Shown: positions 57,773 through 64,000 of the stretch, piece after piece
Layout of the letters: every line of letters begins with the position of its first letter
Position numbering within the stretch: the stretch's first letter is position 1
Assembly: GCF_000284255.1 (NCBI RefSeq)
Contig: NC_017075.1
Location: 4,402,001-4,466,000 of the forward strand
Length of the DNA: 64,000 nt
Reading direction: 5' to 3'
Source: Rubrivivax gelatinosus IL144
GTDB taxonomy: Bacteria > Pseudomonadota > Gammaproteobacteria > Burkholderiales > Burkholderiaceae_C
Notes under the pieces: model-generated
Database searches by the model: none
Seen by the model: only the letters and a program-made list of their open reading frames with translations
Told to the model about the DNA's origin: nothing
Translations under genes and position numbers: made by a program

Positions 57773-58839
57773 TCAGGCCAGCGCGCGGCGCAGCGCCGCG
57801 GCGACGGTGTCCTGGTCGGCCTCGCTGAGGTCGGCGCTCATCGGCAGGCTCAGCACACGCTGCGCCAGGCGCGCGGCCACCGGGCAGGCGTCGGGCGTGG
57901 CGTAGGCGGCATAGGCCGGCTGGTGGTGCAGCGGCACCGGGTAGTGCACGGCGGTCGGCACGCCGGCGGCCTTCAGCGCGGCCTGCACCGCTTCGCGTTC
58001 GTCGACCATCACCGTGTACTGGGCGTAGACCGAGTTGCGGTCGGGGCGCACCGTGACCTGCTCGACGCCGGCCAGCAGCTCGCGGTAACGCGCGCCGATC
58101 GCCGCGCGGCGCTCCAGCTCCCAGCCGAAACGTTCGAGTTTGGCGAGCACGACGGCGCACTGCAGCGTGTCCATGCGGCCGCCGACGCCCAGCCGGGTGT
58201 GGCGGTAACGTGCGCTCTGGCCGTGCACGCGGATCTCGCGCGCCGCCTGCGCCAGCCGGTCGTCGCTGGTGAACAGCGCGCCGCCGTCGCCGTAGCAGCC
58301 CAGCGGCTTGCTCGGGAAGAAGCTGGTGGCGCCGAAGGTCGACAGCGCGCACGAACGCCGGCCGCGGTAGACGGCACCGAAGCTCTGCGCCGCGTCTTCG
58401 ATGACGGCCAGCCCGTGGCGGGCGGCGATGGCGTTGATCTCGTCGAGGTCGGCGACCTGGCCGTACAGGCTCACCGGCACGATGGCCTTGGTGCGCGGGC
58501 CAATCGCCGCTTCGAGCAGCGCGACGTCGAGGTTGGCGGTGTCGGGCTCGACGTCGACGAAGACCGGGCGCGCGCCGGCGAGCACAATGGTCTCGGCGGT
58601 CGCGGCGAAGCTGAACGGCGTCGTGATGACCTCGTCGCCGGGCTGCAGGTCCAGCGCCATCAAGGCGATCAGCAGCGCCTCGGTGCCGCTGGCGACCGTG
58701 ATGCAGTGTTTCGTGCCGGCGAAGGCGGCGAGCGCGCTCTCGAGCTCGGCGACTTCGGGGCCCATGATGTACTGGCCATGGTCGAGCACACGCTGGATGC
58801 GCGCGTCGATCGAGCCCTTCAGCGCCGCGTACTGCGACT

Positions 58840-58858
<19 letters not shown>
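57773..58858 (-). CDS. wbpE: UDP-2-acetamido-2-deoxy-3-oxo-D-glucuronate aminotransferase (WbpE/WlbC)
   Basis: A 361-residue PLP aminotransferase that adds the 3-amino group in UDP-2,3-diacetamido-2,3-dideoxy-glucuronate synthesis. It follows Pseudomonas aeruginosa WbpE very closely: [40 protein letters not shown] Lys184 in [17 protein letters not shown], and [20 protein letters not shown]. The ATG at 58858 overlaps the wbpD gene's end by 19 bases. Neighbours wbpD and wbpB complete three of the four dedicated steps. Confidence 0.92.
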
Positions 58859-59433
<575 letters not shown>

Positions 59434-59435
59434 GC

Positions 59436-60500
59436 TCAGAAGACCAGCGGCAGGCCGACGCGGCAGCCGTCGCGTGCGCTGCGGTAGGCGGCGATGATCA
59501 CTTCGAGCGAGCGCAGGCCTTCGTAGCCGTCGACCTCGGCGCTCTTCTCGCCGCGCAGCGTGCCGATGACGTTGTCGTAGTACAGCGGGTGGCCGGGGCC
59601 GTAGACCGAGGGCGCGGCGTAGCTGGCGTTCTTCACCGCCTCGTCCTCGGGCGCCGGGCTGTCGAACTCCCAGTGCTGGATCTGGTTGACGGCGACGCCG
59701 CCAATGCGCACCGTGCCGCGCTCGCCGAGGATCGTGATGCTGCCCTCGAAGTTCTTGCCGTGGGTCAGCATCGTCACGTTGATCGAGGCCAGGCCGCCCT
59801 TGCGCAGGCGCAGCGACATCACGCCGGTGTCCTCGGCCTCGATGTCGCGGCCCAGCGTGGCGGTGTAGGCGTGCACGTTGTCGACCGGGCCAACCAGCCA
59901 GTCGACCATGTCGACGTAATGGCTGGCCTGGTTCAGGAAGGCGCCGCCGTCCAGGTCCCAGCGGCCGCGCCAGGGCGCGTCGTCGTAGTACCTCTGCGGG
60001 CGCGTCCAGAAGACGTTGACAACGACGCAGTGGATGCGCCCGAAGCGCCCGGCGTCGACCGCGTGCTTGAGCAGCTGCATCGTCGGGTTGAGCCGGTTCT
60101 GCTTGACGACGAAGAGCTTGACGCCTGCGTCGCGGCAGACGCGCACCATCTCCATGCCCTCGTCCCACTTGGTCGCCATCGGCTTCTCGGTGAGCACATG
60201 GCGGCCGGCGCGTGCGGCCTTCATCGCCTGGCGCGGGTGCAGGCCGCTGGGCGTGGCCAGTGTGACGATGTCGCAGTCGCTGGCCTCGAGCAGTTCGTCG
60301 AGGCTGGCGTAGCCGGCGGCGCCGGTCTTGGCGACCGCGGCGGCGAGCGCTTCGGGGCGGTTGTCGCAGACGGCGACGAGTTGGGCGCGGTCGGCGTGCT
60401 GGCGCAGCGCCTCGATGTGATTGGCCGAGATGCGGCCGCATCCGACCAGCGCGAAGCGGATCGGGCGCTGCACGATCGGCAGGCTGGGGCTGACTTTCAT
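59436..60500 (-). CDS. wbpB: UDP-N-acetyl-glucosaminuronate 3-dehydrogenase, Gfo/Idh/MocA family (WbpB/WlbA)
   Basis: A 354-residue NAD-dependent oxidoreductase making the 3-keto intermediate for WbpE. It has [17 protein letters not shown] at the N terminus, [12 protein letters not shown], the [11 protein letters not shown] motif with the catalytic Lys, and [26 protein letters not shown] second Met lies four codons upstream (60512). First gene of the minus-strand locus; divergent from lysS with a gap of about 55 bases. The first-step enzyme WbpA (UDP-GlcNAc 6-dehydrogenase) is not in the window. Confidence 0.92.
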   Translation of the reverse strand: MKVSPSLPIVQRPIRFALVGCGRISANHIEALRQHADRAQLVAVCDNRPEALAAAVAKTGAAGYASLDELLEASDCDIVTLATPSGLHPRQAMKAARAGRHVLTEKPMATKWDEGMEMVRVCRDAGVKLFVVKQNRLNPTMQLLKHAVDAGRFGRIHCVVVNVFWTRPQRYYDDAPWRGRWDLDGGAFLNQASHYVDMVDWLVGPVDNVHAYTATLGRDIEAEDTGVMSLRLRKGGLASINVTMLTHGKNFEGSITILGERGTVRIGGVAVNQIQHWEFDSPAPEDEAVKNASYAAPSVYGPGHPLYYDNVIGTLRGEKSAEVDGYEGLRSLEVIIAAYRSARDGCRVGLPLVF

Positions 60501-60554
60501 CGAACCGCTCATTCTAGGCTGCGCCTAAAATTGCGGCACATCACCGGGCCCCCC

Positions 60555-62033
60555 ATGACCGACGACAACCAACTGATCGCCGAACGCCGCGAGAAGCTGC
60601 AAGCCATCCGCGCCGCAGGCGTCGCTTTCCCCAACGACTTCAAGCCGCGCCACCACGCCGCGGACCTGCACCACAAACACGGCCAGGTGCCCAACGAGGA
60701 ACTCGAGCCGCAGGCCGTCACGGTCTCGGTCGCCGGCCGCATGATGTTGAAGCGCGTGATGGGCAAAGCCTGTTTCGCGACGCTGCAGGACGCCACCGGC
60801 CGCATCCAGCTCTACGTCACGCAGGACGCCGTCGGGCCCGAGACCCTGGCCGCGTTCAAGCGCTGGGACCTGGGCGACATCCTCGGCTGCGAAGGCACGC
60901 TGTTCCGCACCAAGACCGGCGAGCTGTCGATCAAGGCGACCCGCGTTCGCCTGCTGACCAAGAGCCTGCGGCCGCTGCCGGACAAGTTCCACGGCATGAC
61001 CGACCAGGAACAGAAGTACCGCCAGCGCTACGTCGACCTGATGACCGACGACGCTGCGCGCGCGCGTTTCGTCGCCCGCAGCAAGGCCGTCAGCTCGATC
61101 CGCCAGTACATGGTCGAGCACGGCTTCCTCGAGGTCGAGACGCCGATGCTGCATCCGATCCCGGGCGGCGCGAACGCCAAGCCTTTCGTCACGCACCACA
61201 ACGCGCTGGACCAGGAGATGTTCCTGCGCATCGCGCCCGAGCTCTACCTGAAGCGGCTGCTGGTCGGCGGCTTCGAGCGGGTGTTCGAGATCAATCGCAA
61301 CTTCCGCAACGAGGGGATCAGTGTCCGGCACAACCCCGAGTTCACGATGATGGAGTTCTACGCGGCGTACTGGACGCACCACGACCTGATGGACTTCACC
61401 GAACAGGTCCTGCGCCACGCCGCACGCGCCGCCACCGGCAGCGCCAAGCTGAGCTACGCCGGCCGCGAGGTCGACCTCGACCAGCCGTTCGCGCGCCTGT
61501 CGGTGCGCAACTCGCTGGTCGTGCACGCCGGCGTCAGCGAGAGCGAGGCCGACGACGCCGCGGCGCTGCACGCCAAGCTCAAGGAACTGGGCGAAGAGCC
61601 GCCGGCGCACTGGACGCTGGCCGAGCTGCAGTTCGGCCTGTTCGAAGCCGCGGTCGAAGAAAAGCTCTGGCAGCCGACCTTCATCGTCGACTATCCGGTC
61701 GAGGTCTCGCCGCTGGCGCGTGCGTCGGACAGCAACCCGTCGATCACCGAACGTTTCGAGCTCTTCATCACCGGGCGCGAATACGCCAACGGCTTCTCCG
61801 AGCTCAACGACGCCGAGGACCAGGCGGCACGTTTCCAGGCCCAGGTGGCGAACAAGGACGCCGGCGACGAGGAGGCGATGTATTACGACGCCGACTTCAT
61901 CCGCGCGCTGGAGTACGGCATGCCCCCGGCCGGTGGTTGCGGCATCGGCATCGACCGGCTCATCATGCTGCTGACCGACAGCCCCAGCATCCGCGACGTG
62001 ATCCTGTTCCCCGCCCTGCGGCGCGAGGCCTGA
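60555..62033 (+). CDS. lysS: lysyl-tRNA synthetase, class II
   Basis: A 492-residue class II aminoacyl-tRNA synthetase attaching lysine to tRNA-Lys. The N-terminal OB-fold ([23 protein letters not shown]) binds the anticodon; the catalytic core has motif 2 [20 protein letters not shown] and motif 3 [13 protein letters not shown]. Normal length. The ATG at 60555 is chosen because the long open frame before it has no similarity and is antisense to wbpB. It interrupts the polysaccharide genes and is a likely chromosomal anchor. Confidence 0.97.
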   Translation: MTDDNQLIAERREKLQAIRAAGVAFPNDFKPRHHAADLHHKHGQVPNEELEPQAVTVSVAGRMMLKRVMGKACFATLQDATGRIQLYVTQDAVGPETLAAFKRWDLGDILGCEGTLFRTKTGELSIKATRVRLLTKSLRPLPDKFHGMTDQEQKYRQRYVDLMTDDAARARFVARSKAVSSIRQYMVEHGFLEVETPMLHPIPGGANAKPFVTHHNALDQEMFLRIAPELYLKRLLVGGFERVFEINRNFRNEGISVRHNPEFTMMEFYAAYWTHHDLMDFTEQVLRHAARAATGSAKLSYAGREVDLDQPFARLSVRNSLVVHAGVSESEADDAAALHAKLKELGEEPPAHWTLAELQFGLFEAAVEEKLWQPTFIVDYPVEVSPLARASDSNPSITERFELFITGREYANGFSELNDAEDQAARFQAQVANKDAGDEEAMYYDADFIRALEYGMPPAGGCGIGIDRLIMLLTDSPSIRDVILFPALRREA

Positions 62034-62075
62034 CGCGAAGGACAGCGGCGAGTCGGCAGCGGGAGACGAAGAAGA

Positions 62076-62621
62076 ATGGACGAACGCCTGCACGACCTCG
62101 CCGCCATCGAGGACGCCGTCTGGCACGAACTGGGCCGCTCGACCGATTCGGCCCACGACTGGCACGTCGGCGTGCTCGCCACCACCGACGGCCAGCGCGC
62201 CGACGCCCGCAGCGTCGTGCTGCGCGAGGTCGAGCCGGCGGCGCACTCGCTGATCGTCTACACCGACGCCCGCAGCCCCAAGGTCGAGCACGTCCAGGAC
62301 CATCCCGAAGGCGTGCTCGTGCTCTGGTCGGCCAGCCGCGGCTGGCAGCTGCGGCTGCACGTGCACATCACGGTCGAGACCTCGGGCCTGGGCGTCTGGT
62401 CGCGCTGGGCCAAGCTGATGATGACGCCGGCGGCGCAGGACTATCTGTCGCCGCTGCCGCCCGGCAGCCGCATCGTCAAGCCGGTGCCCGAACGCGGCAC
62501 ACGCGCCCACTTCGCGATGATGACGATGCGCGTGGACGCGCTCGACTGGCTGGAACTGCACCCCGAAGGCCAGCGCCGCGCGCTGTTCGACGCCGAGGGC
62601 GGGCACTGGCTGGCACCTTGA
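62076..62621 (+). CDS. pyridoxamine 5'-phosphate oxidase-like FMN-binding protein
   Basis: A 181-residue split-barrel flavin-binding protein: RADARSVVLREVEPAAHSLIVYTDARSPKVEHV, VLVLWSASRGWQLRLHVHI. The arrangement is that of the PdxH-like superfamily, but it lacks the PdxH C-terminal PLP-binding tail, so oxidation of pyridoxamine phosphate is not assured. It follows lysS by 42 bases and could be cotranscribed with it. Function unknown beyond probable FMN binding. Confidence 0.82.
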   Translation: MDERLHDLAAIEDAVWHELGRSTDSAHDWHVGVLATTDGQRADARSVVLREVEPAAHSLIVYTDARSPKVEHVQDHPEGVLVLWSASRGWQLRLHVHITVETSGLGVWSRWAKLMMTPAAQDYLSPLPPGSRIVKPVPERGTRAHFAMMTMRVDALDWLELHPEGQRRALFDAEGGHWLAP

Positions 62622-62785
62622 CACGCGGCCGGTCGCGATCCGAAGGGGCTAGACCGCCCTGACGCAACGGAAGTTTGGCAATATGCCGGAATAATGCTGG
62701 CTATGGATCCGGCGACACTGGCGACACCGTTAACGTCCCGGATAGCAAGAACACGGTTTATTCAATTCCCATCAGAGACTGTTAC

Positions 62786-63901
62786 ATGTCCAAGAAAGCA
62801 ATCATTACCGGCGTAACGGGCCAAGACGGCGCGTACTTGGCGGAACTCCTGCTCGCCAAGGGTTATGAGGTGCACGGCATCAAGCGTCGGGCGTCGCTGT
62901 TCAACACCGACCGCATCGACCACCTGTACCAGGATCCGCACGAGAAGAACCCGCGTTTCAAGCTGCACTACGGCGACCTCGCCGACAGCACCAACCTGAT
63001 CCGCATCGTGCAGCAGGTGCAGCCCGACGAGATCTACAACCTCGGTGCGATGAGCCACGTGGCGGTCAGCTTCGAGGAGCCGGAGTACACGGCCAACGTC
63101 GACGGCATCGGCACGCTGCGGCTGCTGGAGGCGATCCGCATCCTCGGACTGGAGAAGAAGACGCGCTTCTACCAGGCGTCCACCTCGGAGCTCTACGGCC
63201 TCGTGCAGGAGATCCCGCAGAAGGAGACCACGCCCTTCTACCCGCGCAGCCCGTACGCGGTGGCCAAGCTCTACGGCTACTGGATCACGGTCAACTACCG
63301 CGAGGCCTACGGTCTGTACGCCTGCAACGGCATCCTGTTCAACCACGAGAGCCCGCTGCGCGGCGAGACCTTCGTGACGCGCAAGATCACGCGCGCCGTC
63401 GCCCGCATCGCGCTCGGCCTGCAGGACTGCCTGTACCTGGGCAACCTGTCGGCGCTGCGCGACTGGGGCCACGCCCGCGACTACGTCGAGATGCAGTGGC
63501 TGATGCTGCAGCAGGACCGGCCGGAAGACTTCGTCATCGCCACCGGCGTGCAGCGCAGCGTGCGCGAGTTCGTGCAGCTGGCCGCGGCCGAACTCGGCAT
63601 CGAGGTCGCATTCACCGGCGAAGGTGTAGACGAGGTCGGCGTCGTCGAACGCGTGACCGGCAAGCGTGCACGCTGCAAGCCCGGCGAGGTCATCGTGCGC
63701 GTCGACCCGCGCTACTTCCGCCCGACCGAGGTCGAGACCCTGCTCGGCGACCCGACGAAGGCCCGCGAGAAGCTGGGCTGGACGCCACGCACGACGCTGG
63801 CCGAACTCGTCAAGGAGATGGTCGAGGCCGATTACGAGGCCGCGCGCCGCGACAGCCTGGTCAAGCTGGCCGGCTTCACGGCCTACGACCACCACGAGTG
63901 A
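62786..63901 (+). CDS. gmd: GDP-mannose 4,6-dehydratase (copy 2)
   Basis: Same enzyme as the copy at 27374-28495; 371 residues, differing only in the N terminus (MSKKAIITG), identical in protein and apparently in DNA afterwards. The ATG at 62786 gives the conserved Gmd start; the same frame is open for 37 more codons upstream without similarity. A GDP-fucose synthase gene follows after 8 bases, the standard gmd-fcl pair, which suggests this is the resident or donor locus. The region just upstream (62650-62785) is AT-richer and probably holds its promoter. Confidence 0.96.
   Translation: MSKKAIITGVTGQDGAYLAELLLAKGYEVHGIKRRASLFNTDRIDHLYQDPHEKNPRFKLHYGDLADSTNLIRIVQQVQPDEIYNLGAMSHVAVSFEEPEYTANVDGIGTLRLLEAIRILGLEKKTRFYQASTSELYGLVQEIPQKETTPFYPRSPYAVAKLYGYWITVNYREAYGLYACNGILFNHESPLRGETFVTRKITRAVARIALGLQDCLYLGNLSALRDWGHARDYVEMQWLMLQQDRPEDFVIATGVQRSVREFVQLAAAELGIEVAFTGEGVDEVGVVERVTGKRARCKPGEVIVRVDPRYFRPTEVETLLGDPTKAREKLGWTPRTTLAELVKEMVEADYEAARRDSLVKLAGFTAYDHHE
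62802..63901 (+). repeat. 1.1-kb direct repeat, right copy (gmd)
   Basis: Right partner of 27396-28495; no mismatch was seen by eye. The match ends precisely at the stop codon, with GCGCCGCG following here and AGCCCGCA in the left copy. Confidence 0.9.
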
Positions 63902-63909
63902 GCGCCGCG

Positions 63910-64000
63910 ATGGACCTGGACGAAAGCATCTTCGTCGCCGGCCACCGCGGCCTGGTCGGCAGCGCCATCGTGCGCCGGCTGCAGGCCGCCGGCCACCGCC
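63910..64000 (+). CDS. fcl: GDP-L-fucose synthase (partial, right window edge)
   Basis: The first 30 residues read MDLDESIFVAGHRGLVGSA then IVRRLQAAGHR, the N-terminal cofactor-binding motif GHRGLVGSAI of GDP-L-fucose synthase, the epimerase-reductase that turns the Gmd product into GDP-L-fucose. The gene runs off the window. Start ATG 8 bases after gmd copy 2. Confidence 0.9.
   Translation, partial: MDLDESIFVAGHRGLVGSAIVRRLQAAGHR

Noticed and set aside
59589..60554. Long plus-strand open frame before lysS
   Set aside because: It is antisense to wbpB and has no similarity to lysyl-tRNA synthetase N termini; lysS starts at 60555.

Overview
The window reads as chromosomal DNA of a high-GC betaproteobacterium, most likely order Burkholderiales (Rubrivivax/Leptothrix/Roseateles-like). 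This is inferred from gene order (yceD-rpmF-plsX-fabHDG-acpP-fabF, then rpoE-rseA-rseB-degP, then lepA-lepB-rnc-era-recO-pdxJ-acpS) and protein style; no rRNA is present to confirm it. I saw no tRNA, rRNA, CRISPR array or intact insertion sequence.

Region 1 (1-17977, minus strand) is an almost gapless housekeeping run: large-subunit protein L32, phospholipid and fatty-acid initiation genes, the envelope-stress sigma factor with its anti-sigma proteins and periplasmic protease, translation factor LepA, signal peptidase, RNase III, Era, RecO, PdxJ and AcpS. A rho-independent terminator (6955-6988) splits it between degP and lepA. Region 2 (18084-23531) holds maf (yceF), a tetrapyrrole-methylase-type methyltransferase, a TagD-like cytidylyltransferase, a PfkB sugar kinase, a DEAD-box helicase and a WecA-type initiating transferase.

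Region 3 (23752-42968, plus strand) is a Wzx/Wzy-type polysaccharide locus: outer-membrane export protein, chain-length protein, EPS-associated MarR regulator, gmd, flippase, perosamine synthase, N-acyltransferase, then an unusual block of acyl carrier protein, FabG-like reductase, AMP-dependent acyl ligase, LuxE-like acyl-protein synthetase and LuxC-like acyl reductase, followed by glycosyltransferases and a polymerase. Most of this locus is visibly lower in GC than the rest (hand count 26 of 60 at 35401-35460 against 43 of 60 at 54301-54360), suggesting acquisition by transfer.

Region 4 (43595-60512, minus strand) is a second, host-like high-GC polysaccharide locus converging on the first: dTDP-rhamnose genes rfbBDAC, manC, a FlaA1/WbpM-type dehydratase, a WcaJ/PglC-type initiating transferase, a Uma2-family protein, a DegT aminotransferase, a methyltransferase, two GT4 glycosyltransferases, an acetyltransferase, a second flippase and a wbpE-wbpD-wbpB set for a diacetamido-uronic acid. 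Between the two loci lies a 626-base decayed stretch. Region 5 (60555-64000, plus strand) has lysS, a pyridoxamine-phosphate-oxidase-like protein, a second gmd and the start of a GDP-fucose synthase.

The two gmd genes share an apparently identical 1100-base stretch 35.4 kb apart in direct orientation, bracketing most of both loci. ManC can supply GDP-mannose to Gmd, whose product can go to perosamine (region 3) or fucose (right edge). The most promising undescribed system is the ACP/reductase/ligase/LuxE/LuxC block beside the perosamine genes, which I infer makes or delivers an acyl or aldehyde group for modifying the polysaccharide.
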